NCBI GenBank assembly: GCA_048772705.1
Contig: JBLWGC010000104.1
Span: forward strand, 558,001-622,000
Direction: 5' to 3'
DNA: 64,000 nucleotides
Origin: Leidyana gryllorum EB-2025a
Lineage: Eukaryota; Apicomplexa
In this document: one piece after another, positions 32,380 to 44,436 of the stretch
How the letters are laid out: every line of letters begins with the position of its first letter
Position numbering within the stretch: position 1 is the stretch's first letter
The notes under the pieces: generated by a model
The model's input: the letters and a program-made list of their open reading frames with translations, nothing else
Told to the model about the DNA's origin: nothing
Database searches by the model: none
Translations under genes and position numbers: made by a program

Positions 32380-35169
32380 ATGCCGCCACCCCAACCGCTG
32401 GGATGCGACATGTCGGTGACCACGGCTTGGCGCTTTCTCACCTTTGACGGCACCACTAATCTCAATCGTCGCTTCCAATCTACCGCACAGATAGGCCACG
32501 TCGTCTACTTATTTGGCGGCGAGACCAAAGTAAAGACCAGCGCCGCCCCCGGAGCAGAACCGGTCAAACATATGCTGAACGATCTTCATTCATATGACAT
32601 TAGTGAGCAGTCCTTCAAAATACTTACACTTGTTGCAGAATCTGATAAATGGACTTTACTCGACTCTGGCAGTGAGGGTGGGCCTTCTCCGCGCAAAGGG
32701 GCTATCCTCCTCGCTCATGGCGCGGCCCTCTACCTCTTCGGAGGCGCTGGACCGGGCATCTGCTACAATGACCTCTGGAAGTGGGATACGCTCACACATC
32801 GATGGATCGATCTCACCACCTCTGCGGTTCGCAAACTCATTGCGTCGGATGCTTTTGCTGACTCCCCAGACGTGCTCCAACCCATTGAGAAAATGCTAGA
32901 CGAGGGCAAAGCTGCCGCCAATATTGCTCAGCAACTCTCTCAGCTACGCCCACAAGACTACCCGGCAGGACGAGCTTACCACTGTGGCGTGGTCCACCAC
33001 GACATGTAAGCGGCCCCATTTCGGAGTCTCTCTCGGCCATCATGTCCATCGACCTACCAATCCCTTCGTCGCAGGCTGGTCATCTATGGGGGATATGGTT
33101 TCAAGAATGACAGCACCTCTGCGCTATGGATCTTCGATATCAATCAGACCAAATGGCGCAATATTCGGATGCAGTCCATGCTTAATGCCCCTGACAGCAG
33201 CAGACCTACACACCCGGGAGTTCGCTTCGGACTGGTCGCGTGCGTCTATGGTGACAACATGTTCATCTTTGGTGGCCAGCAACAATCAAAGCTGGTCGGG
33301 GCGGTACTCTACCGTCTCGACCTCAAGAATTTTACGTGGCAGCAGATCGCTACCACAGGCAGCCCCCCCGCACAACGAACTTAGTGAGTGTGCACACACA
33401 CCAAACTCCTGTTGAAGATCAATCGCTCCCTCCCACCGCTGCAGTGCCACAGGATGCCTCGTGGGTAATCGATGGTTCATCCATGGAGGATCCTCGGCAG
33501 ATGATGTCTTTGCTGACTGCCACGAGCTTAATTTGGATTTGGTTCATTGGCATCCGTCTCCCGAACTGTACTCTAACATTACCCTTGAGGGCCACTCATC
33601 GGCCTCTGTGAGCACAGAGAAGGGTGTCACCTCCGTGCTTTTGATTGGCGGCGCTACCGGTGGTCCAGGTGAGTAGAAGGTGTCCGCCCACAGCGTCGTG
33701 CCCCACTCCACTCAGACCGCCCAAAGGGCCCCATGATGCAATGTGATTTCGTATTGCCCGAGATTCAGGCCCTCGACAACGTTCGGGTAATAACTGCCAG
33801 AGATCCCCCGTGTCTCCACACCTCACTCGATCTTTCTATTGCAGCTCGAAGACTGTCTCATCCGACCCCCCGAAGCGTCGCAGCTATTTTGGATTATGTA
33901 CCGTCAATTACACTCTCGGGGCTACAACGTTTATGGCGGTATGCAAGAAGATAATCGACTCCACAGTGTACAAACTGAACTGAATGAATTACGAACAAAG
34001 TGAGTTAGGCTCCAACCGCCGAAGGGGGGGGCGCTTCCTCCACGCGGATGCTCACCCCTCTTCATTCCCTCTCGGCAGGTTACGGGTGCTTCAACAACAA
34101 CATGAGACATTACTGGAAACTAATCGACGAATTGAGGAGCAGAAGCGGGAACTGATGGCCGTCGCACATCAAACGCGGGAGCAAGCAGCCGAGAGCGCTG
34201 CTGCCACCCAAGCAACCGACAATGCCTCGTTGCTCGGCGACAAGGAGATCACTCGTTTGCGCCAGGCCTCGGAGACCAACCGTCAGGAACTCAGTCGTTT
34301 AACCCGAAAGTACAAAGAGGTATGGCGATCTGCTTTGCTCCCAAGAAATCAAATGGCTCAAACAACAGATTGTCACGCGCGAACAAACGACCGTGGCACA
34401 CGTTCGTATCGTGAAAGAATCTGCTACTGAAACTCGAGAGTGCTTTACCTCCGACTTTTTGCCGGAACTCCGAAGCCTTCTCGACGTGTTGCCAGCGGAG
34501 GCAGCGCTTGACCCTTCAACGACTGTTAACAAGGCAAACACCGTCATCGAACTGGCCGAGGTGGGTGCCACAGATGATGCCGTTGGGTGGTGAAACTCGA
34601 TCATTCGTAGGAAGTGGAACGCCGCTTACAGACGGTGGTCGACAGCTTAAGTCCGATAAAAACGGAGGTGCGTTCGTTTTCCGTGTGGCATGGGCCATTT
34701 GTAGTGTCAGCCGCAGGCGAGCTCGCCTACAAGCCGGACGGCTGAGCCGGTTACCGAGACTACCACCAGGAGCAGCACGACGAGTCGGAAACAGGTGGAT
34801 CTCTCAGGGATAAAGTCTGCAATGCGGGGCACTTCGTCTTCCAAGGAAGAGACTACCGCCACTAAGGGGCTGTCTCCAGCGGGCCGAACAGTCGGCGTGA
34901 GTTCGCATTTGGATCCAGCGATGGGCAAACTCGACCTGGGTCGGGGCTCTGTCGACCGGAAGGCATCAATGCGATCGGGTCGGGGTTCTGGGAGAGCAGC
35001 AGGTGGCCGAAAGGGCACAGCCGATGGGTACAGCGGTCCGGGGATTCATTGTGCAGTCCATTGCGGGTCTGGAGCACTCAAGTTGCGCCCCGCCCCAGCC
35101 CCAACCCGCAGCATGTCTACTGTTACATCACACGCAAACAACTCTCGATCAGTGGGAGCGGGGGCTTGA
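32380..35169 (+). CDS. Kelch-repeat protein with coiled-coil C-terminus, 763 aa
   Basis: Ten exons (32380-32602, 32639-33005, 33075-33383, 33445-33668, 33716-33786, 33845-33999, 34079-34319, 34369-34560, 34611-34667, 34717-35169); all phases agree. Kelch blades are visible by their GG pairs and aromatic spacing: GHVVYLFGGETK, AALYLFGGAGPG, MLVIYGGYGFKNDS, MFIFGGQQQ, RWFIHGGSS, VLLIGGATGG, giving a six-bladed propeller over ~450 residues. A long helix (LRVLQQQHETLLETNRRIEE) and a Ser/Thr/Gly/Arg-rich tail follow. This matches the propeller-plus-coiled-coil layout of kelch scaffold proteins that pair with actin, phosphatases or ubiquitin ligases. The 36-nt first intron is in frame but is called from GTGAGC...GCAG. 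Confidence 0.75.
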
Positions 35170-35470
35170 CTGAGGAAGCAGCAGCAGCAGCAGGTCGACC
35201 GGCGGAGCGACGACTGGACGGCTGGACGGGCCGACGACGACAGACGGACAGATGTATTGACTGGCTGACTGACTGATCGACTGACTGACTGCAGACTGAT
35301 TGACAAATGAGTCTCTCGAAACAATAACGAGTGAACGAACATCCCGCGTGGCTCTCATTCATTCATTCACTCTCTCTCTCTTTCTACATAGTGTGTTCAA
35401 CCAGCTACTACGCTACTTTCGTTCTACTACCCATACATATTATTTATATTTCCACACACACTCTTATGTC
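35170..35470. repeat. Convergent intergenic spacer with CAG and GACT simple repeats
   Basis: The 301-nt gap between two converging genes contains an (AGC) run near 35178-35193 and a degenerate GACT/CTGA array around 35257-35305, followed by TC-rich and AT-rich sequence. It probably contains both polyadenylation regions. No gene is supported. Confidence 0.7.
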
Positions 35471-36594
35471 TTATGGGCGGTCGGGGATGAGGATACGGTC
35501 GACCACAATGGGCGGTTTCTCGACTTCCAGAGGGTAGAGAGTGATATTGAAGAGCATTATTTTTCCTTCTGCTTCATCGGGTAATACGACGCGCGTCTCG
35601 TAGGCTTCACCGAAGCGCTCATTACGTCGGAGCAGCTGCAGCGCCCGCACGGGTTTGCCATTGCAGAATCGAGGGGTCGAGAAATCCACCATTTTGGCGA
35701 TGCCGTACCACTTCCCAACATCAGGATCAATGTCAGTCATTTCTTTTCCGATCAAACTGGCGTGCATCGACTTGGGGCCCAACGGTGTGACGATCCATGA
35801 GTGCAAAACTGTATCGTCTTCCTCGAGTTGGGCACCAAACGGCACAGCTAGTCGGTTCATTACAGCGCGTTTGATCTTTCCCAAACCAATGTGTCGCATC
35901 TGTGGGTCCAGCGAATCGCTTCGTTCCAAAGACGTTGTCCACTTTCCACATATCGATCGCGCATGAATTAAAGCCTCGGCATATGACCCGGCTACCACGT
36001 CCGGAGCTGTGTGTGTGTGGTGTTTGGATTATTTATTATATTAGTCCATATAGGTGGCGGGCCATATATTGATTGACATAAAAGAAAGGTCGACTTAGTC
36101 ACTCCCGATTCGACACCCAGCAGCACACACCAAGCACAAGTACGATATGCAGCAAGGCAGGTAGACGGCAGGCAGGTAGTACGAAGAGGGAGTTACAAGA
36201 GTGTCGAACAGCTTACGTTTGTTTATCGGGATCTCCGGGCTGAACCACTCAACGTGCAGAGAACGCCACATACAAGTGCATTCTATATTGGGCACCTCTA
36301 AACCATCCTGGCGTCCCCAATGCGTATCGGCATGTAGAACCACATCTAAGCAGTTGGAGGACTGATGACTTCCCCCACCGGACTCCGCTGTGGACAGAGT
36401 CACTTGCTTCCTGTGGTGGTGGAGAGAGTCTGCAGCGGATTCTGCTGCACTATGCCACGATAGACTTGAGTGTGCATCACACCAAACATCTCCAGTACCC
36501 CTGGCGCCCGAAGATCTACCCCAACACGGACAACGTGCTCGACAAGCCCGCCAAGGCTTGAGCCAAAAACGCTTCATCAACCAAGAAAGTTCTT
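35471..36594 (-). CDS. Unassigned protein with a lipocalin-like beta-rich C-terminal domain; 5' end unresolved
   Basis: The last exon, 36006-35471 (178 codons), is confident. It is preceded by a 210-nt intron (36216-36007, GTAAGC...CACACACAG) and an exon ending at 36217 with VEWFSPEIPINK; phase 1 is kept. Upstream of ~36400 two frames compete and I cannot place the start, so the outer boundary is nominal. The C-terminal part begins ICGKWTTSLERS and alternates strands (DDTVLHSWIVTPLG, MLFNITLYPL) in a way that resembles fatty-acid-binding or lipocalin folds. That comparison is by eye and weak. It lies immediately downstream of the SUMO-ligase gene. Confidence 0.45.
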
Positions 36595-39536
36595 TCACCG
36601 ATTCTGCTGCTGCTGCCAGGGCGCCCAGCCGTCTCCCCGAGGAGGGGGATAGCCTCCATACCCGCCACCACCAGTCGGATCCCCTGCACTGAAATGCACG
36701 GGCCGAATAGACTGCATATTGAATTCGAATGAAACCGCTCTCTGACTCGCCGGAGGTCCCCAATTCACTGTTCCCCCCCCACCAGGACTTGTAGTCGTTG
36801 GATGTAAAGGCGGCATTGCGACAGCAGGACTTGGCATGTGACTTGAAAGGTTGCCTGCACCGAGATTAACTTGCGGTGGAATCGGGAGAGGCGGCATATG
36901 ATGGTTCACTGGCAGCTGCGGCGGCACGTGCGGTGGTGGCCGCACGTTGTTATTCCGCTGCCCAGGCACCGCTTTAGGTCTCCAGGTTCGGGCGGTCGCG
37001 GCTCGCTGGTGATTATTGCGACGATCAAATCCAGCCGCCGGCAGCTCGAGAGTCGTTGACGAGCCGCCCGACGAAGACCGTCTACGCGGGTGACGAGGTG
37101 GCCGCAGTTGGTGCGGCGCCAGGGCCTGTTGAGACCACGGCCGCTGCGGAATCATCGACGGGACCGAAGGCGGAGGCGGTGGAGCAGCACTGGCGGTCTG
37201 CAGGGGTGACTGGGCACTAGGAGGGGTAGACGGAGGGGTTAGAGGGGATCCAGTGTGAAGCATCAACGCTGGCGGAGGGGGCGGAAACTCTAAAGGAGGA
37301 GGCGGGGTCGGAGGGGGAGGAAACGGAGCCGATTCTGGCAGCGAGCCCCCGGTGACAGTGCTGGTGGGGTCCCAAACCTTCTCCCGCACCGTAATGACTG
37401 CAACATCGCCTTCGTCCTCTTTATTCGACGACGGAGCTTTCGAAGTTCCCTCCTCGTCGCTTGACAATTCTACCAGGTCTATGGGGCCCTCCGCCTCCTT
37501 GTCCGCCTCCTCGGCGGGCGCCTCCGCGTCCTCATCTGAGTCGTCGTCTAATGCTTCTAACAGAGTCGACATTTGCTCCTGCCACGTTCCATCAGCCTGG
37601 AACTCAACGGCTTCGGCGTTCGGATCTGTGACCTGCGAAAAGAATACACAAATGAGGCGTAGAACAACGAACAGTGCCAACTCGGACCCTGAACTCCTTT
37701 GCGAGCCGCGGTCGTCCCTATGGCGTCGAACCAACTTACCGAGAGTATATGTTCAATGAAAGAATCTATAATCAGCTCCTTTGGCCGGATGAAAGCATTG
37801 CATTCGACACACTTCCAACGATTCGCAAATGCCTTGGTGGATTTAGTGACCTCCAGCCACGAATTGAGGTCGTAACATTGCAGATGGAGACAGGAACGTC
37901 CCCGAACAGGTACTCTGATACGAGTCAACGTGATGGGACATATTAGCTTGACACGACAACTGGTATCGATAATGTCAATTTCGTCGTCGTCGTCGTCAAC
38001 GGGGGCGGTGGGCGAACTCCCTCCCATACTAACGTCGCGCCCAAAGAAACGATTCACCATTCGCATGACCCGCTCTTTACTCTCTCCGAAGGACAGTCTT
38101 TGACTCACGAGCACTTCCGCCTGCAACACAATAAGTAACGAGTAGAACAACAGTCAACAGGGGTTAGATAGAATGAGGATACGGATTATTACAAGTGTTG
38201 ACACGCTGTACCAATCACCCATTTTAAGCCTCCCCCTTGGAAAAGTGACATTCAATCTTACCTCAATGTCTTCTGCATTTTTCTTATCACAAAGACATAA
38301 CCCGATGAAATATGGATCGTAGGGCTTTTGAGACTCCGTGAAGTTCTGAGCTTGAACTTCGATCACATTCTGCGGGTCCGCCAACAGATACGGCGTCAAC
38401 CTCATTGGAAGGTCTCGCCGCTTATGCTCGTACTCGGGCTTCATGATTTTCTCCAGGTTGTTGTTCACCTTCACCGATACAGTCATGGGCCATTCGTGGA
38501 TCAGTGGAGCATTCCAGTTGGTATACCGCAAGCAAAACAGAAAGACCTCGGCCCCACGGCGACGGAGCTCATGAATGTTCGGTGATTTCAGCGGCAAATT
38601 GCGTTTAGCGGGTTGCGATACACCCGGTTGCTGGTCATCGAACAAGGTGACCAAATGCAGCACAGACACCTAAGTGCGTGCCACTGAATTGGAAGGAAGA
38701 CCTTAAAGACAGTATGCTTACCGCCGGGTAGAATGGGTCAATTTGCTCCAAGCGGCACCTGGGACACATGAAGGGGATAGACCGCAGCTTGGGAGGTCGA
38801 TGGACACAGCAGCTGTGGAAGTGTTTCCTGCACTTATGGCACTGGACGAGTGTAGGCGGCTCGCTGAGTTTCAGGAGCATCTGTTGACTGGGTAAGCCTC
38901 TACATAGACAACTGTCCGCTTTGTCGACCTCCCGGGCGCGATCCAATCGCCGCCGCTTGCTATTCCTGGTGCTGAGGGATACATGTTTGTTGAGAGGTAT
39001 TGAAGGGGACACAGAATGCGGGATCAACAATTTGACAGGACCGGCTCGCTTGCGTGCAGACATCCGGTCCTCCAAGCTATTACTTGGTGCGAAGACGAAT
39101 TGAGCAAACGGTGTCTGGGGTGCGCCGCAAGTAGCGTGTGCGCGCACACACACGTGGGAAAAGGGGAGGGCATAAGAACGGAAAGTGGGGCTTACGTGAG
39201 GTCATCAGGTCTTCTAGTGCTTCTGTTTCGCATATTGGGATTATTAAGATTAGGGGAAGTGGGTCTGGGGGCAGGGGGGGTCGGCAAGGGAGGAGCAGTT
39301 CGTCTTCCACCCATGTTTTCAATCACTTCAATGAGACGGTCGCGTTTTGCATTATCCGCAATCCTGCAAATCAAGTCGGCCTTCTTTCCAGACTGCACCA
39401 ATTCGCATTCCTGGGCTATGGTGCGCAGTTCGGTGACTTTGAATCTGTTTAGTCTGGGGGGCGATACGAACGTCACCCATTCGCCAATAATAATTGAGAC
39501 TCACCGTTTCCTCCAGATATCGGGTTCACTTAGCAT
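36595..39536 (-). CDS. PIAS/SIZ-type SUMO E3 ligase (SAP-PHD-PINIT-MIZ), 824 aa
   Basis: Seven exons (39536-39505, 39453-39196, 39114-39084, 39048-38722, 38669-38262, 38120-37740, 37632-36595). A SAP motif (RFKVTELRTIAQECELVQSG, DLICRI) binds DNA. A PHD finger follows with CLCRG...CHKCRKHFHSCCVH...CPRC zinc ligands. The PINIT domain spans ~AEVFLFCLRYTNWNAPLIHE to IGLCLCDKKNAEDIE. The MIZ/SP-RING reads KLICPITLTRIRVPVRGRSC, HLQCYDLNSWLE and WKCVECNAF. An acidic patch (DLVELSSDEEG, SUMO-interaction-like) and a ~250-residue Pro-rich tail complete it. Such ligases move SUMO from UBC9 to nuclear substrates. SAP-PHD-PINIT-MIZ order is that of plant SIZ1. The 31-nt exon 3 and its 35-nt intron are the least certain. 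Confidence 0.85.
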
Positions 39537-39667
39537 CCTGCACCATAGCCGTCTGCCTGATTGAGGACGAAAAAGATTTGTTCAGTACGGAGAAGGTGGC
39601 TACTATAAACTAGTGCAACTGAGGCGAGTAATACAAGCAAGCCAGCCAACCGCAAATTTTCGGGCCG
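39537..39667. promoter_or_regulatory. Shared divergent promoter, 131 nt
   Basis: The SUMO-ligase gene starts at 39536 (minus) and the exportin-like gene at 39668 (plus). All upstream control of both must fit in, or overlap, this short interval. No named element is visible. Confidence 0.45.
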
Positions 39668-42600
39668 ATGGAACGTTTTGCTAAGGAGTTTCAGTCGGCT
39701 GTTACTAATGTGTTGGGGGGGCAGGTAGATTCGACAGCAAAACAGCAGGCAGCGGCCACCATTGCCCAACTCGGTTCATCTCCAGAAGGGGCGGAACTCG
39801 CGGTCTGGCTACTGTACAATTGGTGAGCACATGGGAAGATACGACTGACTGTTTATCTTCAAATTGAGACAGCCCAAACATACTGCCCGATATAGACCAA
39901 TCGCTTTTCGTCATATTGGGGCTTCTCCACGACTCATTGAGTACCTTTCCTTTGAAGGATCTATCAAAGCCAAAGACTGATGATGAGGTTCGATTTGCCA
40001 AGCAGGAAGCCCACTGGCACAAAGTGGCAGAACAGGCTCGTCAATATTGTGAACAATGTTTAAAGGTTGCATTGCTACCCTCAAGCGTCACCAATGCCAC
40101 TCCCGTGGCTGTTTTGAGGGTGGCCACTTCTCCAACTCTCAGTTCCAAGTTGAAGCAACTTTGCGGAGAGTTGTTGCTGTGGTTCAGGCCGAGCTGCTGG
40201 CAGGCTTTGGGTGATACGTTGGTGACAGCGGTGGCTAACCGCCAGCCGTCGCTTCCTCTGGAGCAGTACTTGGCTCCGACCAACCTTCTCTTTGGTATAA
40301 TGAAAGAGTTCCTTTGGCAGCTCAGCTCTGCCCCAGAAGGGTCAACGGGTCCGTCACGGCAGAGATCGGCCTGGGAGAACGGCAGAATGCTCTCCGTTCA
40401 GCGTCTAAACTACGCTGTGGACCTTCAGGATTTAGTCTTGTATGGTTGGGCGAGAATTGCCGATGATATCCAAGCTGCCGGGGATCACGGCCAGTCGATA
40501 CTGGATCCCCATTTAGAACTCTTCGCTGAAGTCTTGCAGATGGCAGTTCCGCTCTTCTGTACCGTCAACAGGACAGAGGCTCTACATGGCGCCCACTGGG
40601 CATTTTTCGCTGCTCCCGCGGTACTTCGATGTCTACGGCTGCGTACGATAGCGGAAGCTCTGTGCGAGGCGATATCGCAACTCACCACTCGGAAAGGCAA
40701 AGGCGTTCCGTTATCTGATCAGCCCGAAGCTAAGCGGACGGAGCTGCTGGAAGCGACCAAATCGGTTCTTACGCATGTTTTATTCCACACACATCCGTTG
40801 CTCGTCCCCGCGATGGCTGACGATGAGGATGTAAGCTCCCCACCCTTCTTTACCAGCCATTCTCTCTCAACTTTTCCTTTCAGGCGGTGTGGATGATCCA
40901 TCGACTATGTCAATCTCTCACGGCTCTCGTCGCTGTCCATTGCACGTCTACGGAAATCCCGTCTTTGATCGCGTTCGCCACAGCTATCACCACGCATCCC
41001 TCTTATATGTTGGCAATCGATGCTGCCAATTTGCTCAAGACTCTTTTCAAGGCTCCTTGCTGTCTGCCCGATCACGTCTCGGCCGATACATTCAGTAAGT
41101 CACACACAGAGCAATCTCCTCACCTATTGTGCAGATGTGATATGGGTACGCTGTATCAAAGCTGGAGACGTGGCACTGACCAAAATCTGTCATAAGCCAT
41201 TGGGTTGGATGGACTATTTGGTGAAATGGGTTCTTAAATCTTTCCTCGATGCGGTCGGTCTGCCGACTAAGAACGAGGAGAGCTGGTGGACCATCTCGGA
41301 GACGGCATCTGATGTGGATTCGAGTCTCTTTGCAGAGATCTATGACACATTGCCCCTCCGACTCGCGGCTTATCGTTCCGTGGTGAAGAACGTCATGTTC
41401 GAGGCGTCTCAGCGGTTCCCAGGTGAGGTTCAATCACGTTGAGTTTCGGCCTCCCAATATATCCCCTCCTCGACCTCCGCAGAACCCATCAAGAAATCTT
41501 TTGGTTGGATGATCAACACGCTTCTGAGTCACGAAGCGTTGGGAAAAGACGCATTCAATGACTTTGAACCCATCCCACCGCTGGCAGTAAAGAAAGTGCA
41601 CATGAAGCTTCGAGGGTATCTGTCACCAACGTGGGTGGCAATCGACTTTTTGGCTACGATGGTGGAGATGATGGCGCCGTGTACGGCTCTCCGGACGGAC
41701 TGCCTCGAAGCCACACTTGGATTGGCTCGACTGCCAATAACATTTGTGGATACTCAAATTCGACTGGAAGGGGTTCAATTGATCTTCGACCCGGCCATTG
41801 ACCCGAATAAAATGCCTACGCATTGGGCGTTGATAGAGTATCGGCGTTTGGCGCTCTATAACTCTTGCAGCTCACTGTTAGCGGAACGTGCACCCGAGTT
41901 CATACCCTATCTGATGAAACGCCTCTTGTTGGTCCCGCCGTCTCACTGGCCTCAGGCCAACGCGCAGGCCAGCTGGAACACACCCGATGAAGAGGAAGAC
42001 GAGTGTTATTTGATCAGACGTCGCAGCTGCAGAGCCATGGTGGATATGTGGGTAGAGGCTGCTCGACGCGGTGACAAGTTGGAGGTCACTCAGGAGAGTG
42101 TAAGAGAACTGATTGGTGTACTCGGCGTTCTTTCCAACCTATCGACTCTGACTGAGCCGGAGAGGAACTTTTATTCGGAACAAGTTCTCGCGGTCGCCTC
42201 GGCTATGGATCAACACGATCTTCAAGTGTCGGCTTTGACCTCGGTCGGTGCTTCAGTAATCTCGAACTGTATTCAACAGCTCCGGCTGGTCACAAGTGGA
42301 GGAACTGAAGGGATGCTGAACCATCTCTTTGGGGCACAACCCACGGATGAGTCGGCAGCGAAGAGTGCCTTGGACGCTCGGAGAGCGTTGTCTCGGTACC
42401 TGAGTGCGTTCGAGTCAATCTTGAAGAAGATTGTCCTCCCAGAGACCTGGGGTCGTCTCCGCAATGGCGGGTTTGTCAAGCCGAGGGACCGCACTTTGGA
42501 TACAATCCCCGATGAACCTGTTGGAGCGCATTCGTCCGCTATTCGGCCAAACGAGTTTGTCGTGGACAACCCCATGGGTTTGGTGTTGGCTGAATCCCAC

Positions 42601-44436
42601 ACACTGATGGGGCAGTTGGTGGTACAATTACTCGAAATGTGGCGGTATTTGGGAACTAATGAAACGGCCAAAGCCCGATGGGGTCGATTGTTTATGCAAC
42701 TGAACGAGGACGAGCTTGACGAGTTGGCGAAAACGAGGAAGATCGCTAAAGAGACTTTGCAGAAACAACTCAACTTGTCGTCCAATAATGAAGAGATGAT
42801 GGCAGCTCGACACCTCTCCAGCATCAGACTGATTGCTTTCCGGTCGTATGCTCATATGGTGAAGCTCGGAATGAGTATTGGTCTGCACGGACCCAACGCT
42901 GACGCTGGTGGACTGGTGTCGCATGTGAAGGAAATGCTGGGAAGAATGATCCATCAAGATCTCCTGAAATACGTACCTTTCTTGGTTAAGGATCTGCTGT
43001 ACAGACAAGTTATATGGGGTGGATATCTACACTGTTTCAATCCCAATGGACTGCCACAGGATGACAAGGCTGACATTCCTGTGCCAGTGGATGCTGGAGT
43101 GTTCAACTATCCTTCGGCTGCTGCTGTGAGTGGTCACCTCAAGATACTGGGAGTCATACTGGAGGAGAAACTGCCTATCATTCTGGCCGACATTGCCAAT
43201 GACTGGAAGAGTGCTGACCTGAGTAAGGATCAGATCGTTCGAGCCAAGACCGACTCTGAGGGCGTGCGCGAGCTAAAGACAATGGTCCATCTACTGCGTC
43301 TTCGTCAGTTGGCTATCACTACAATGGGAGTCAACGCGGGACTTCACAGTATCCTCAGTCTCAGCAGTCAAACTCCAGCCGTTGCCGAAACTATCGTGGT
43401 CTCTCCCATTGGGGATGACAGCAAGATTCTGTTTTTCAGAACCGAGCTGCACAGCATTCTGAAAATGGAAGTGTTCACCCACCCCCGATATCTGGACAGA
43501 ATCGTTGAGGCAGTGGTCTACTTGTTGAACATTCCAAGTCCTGATGTCTTGACTGGTGCACACGGCAATCTCAAGACTTTGCTACGCAGTCACTGGCGCT
43601 GCTTAACTACTGTCATCAACAATCTCGATGGCAGTACGCCGTCTCCCGCGGTGAAAAGGAAGAACAAACGACTCGATGCCAATGTCGTCAGGGCTATGCT
43701 CGACAAGGCAGCTCAGCAGGCCCGACACTTGTTCGATGCCGTTCTTTTACGGATGTTCGCACCCATAGACTACGATCCATACCTCGTCGTTGAAGTCGAT
43801 CTCCGCCAGCTGGGAGAAAATGTACTCATACGGCAACAGAAAGCCGCCATTGGCGGGTCTCGCGGACTGTCGGTCGCGGCCCAATATCATATCCTGGGAT
43901 TGCACAGCGACAGTCCCTTCAAGAAATTCCTGTCTCTGCCCATCAACGACCGGGGAGGGATCGCGATCAATGCCAACATATCTCCAGATGCCTTCTGGAC
44001 TCACGCGGTATCGAGTATCTACGACATCATCAGAACTATGGTTCAGGGCTTCACCGTCCGCTGCAACGTCCTCGTGCTGCATCGACCGCCCTTCAACAGC
44101 CAGACCACCCGTGAAGAGATATTGACACAGCTCTCCCTCGATCCCGCCCTGCAGTACGTTGTCAATACACTTGGCAACGAGTCCTTCTTCCCCTATGCCA
44201 TGGATCAGGACACTTGGACCGCCTGGATGCTCAACATGTCCAGCACAAAGTCATCCCACGACAATCGCAAAGCTAAAGAAGACATCCGACTTTTTGTCGT
44301 CGAAAACGTCAACCGTCTCCTGGGAGGAAAATCGTCCACAGTCGGCTGGAAACCAGTCTCCACTCATCAAGAGTCCGTTGCCCCCTTTGAAAAAGCCCTG
44401 GGAGACGGCTTCTGGATGCAGTCACTCTTTATGTGA
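39668..44436 (+). CDS. Large HEAT-like protein related to importin-beta/exportin N-termini, 1521 aa
   Basis: Five exons (39668-39822, 39873-40830, 40884-41094, 41135-41422, 41483-44436), introns 40-60 nt. The start, MERFAKEFQSAVTNVLGG then AKQQAAATIAQLGSSPEGAEL and VILGLLHDSLSTFPLKD, has the helix pattern and length of an importin-beta/exportin N-terminal Ran-contacting repeat. The remainder is long stacked amphipathic helices (e.g. RTDCLEATLGLARLPITFVD), as in karyopherins and other HEAT solenoids. The C-terminal ~150 residues (TVRCNVLVLHRPPFNS onward) do not match a karyopherin I know, so a CCR4-NOT- or BLM10-like solenoid is an alternative. No signal or membrane segment is seen. Confidence 0.65.
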
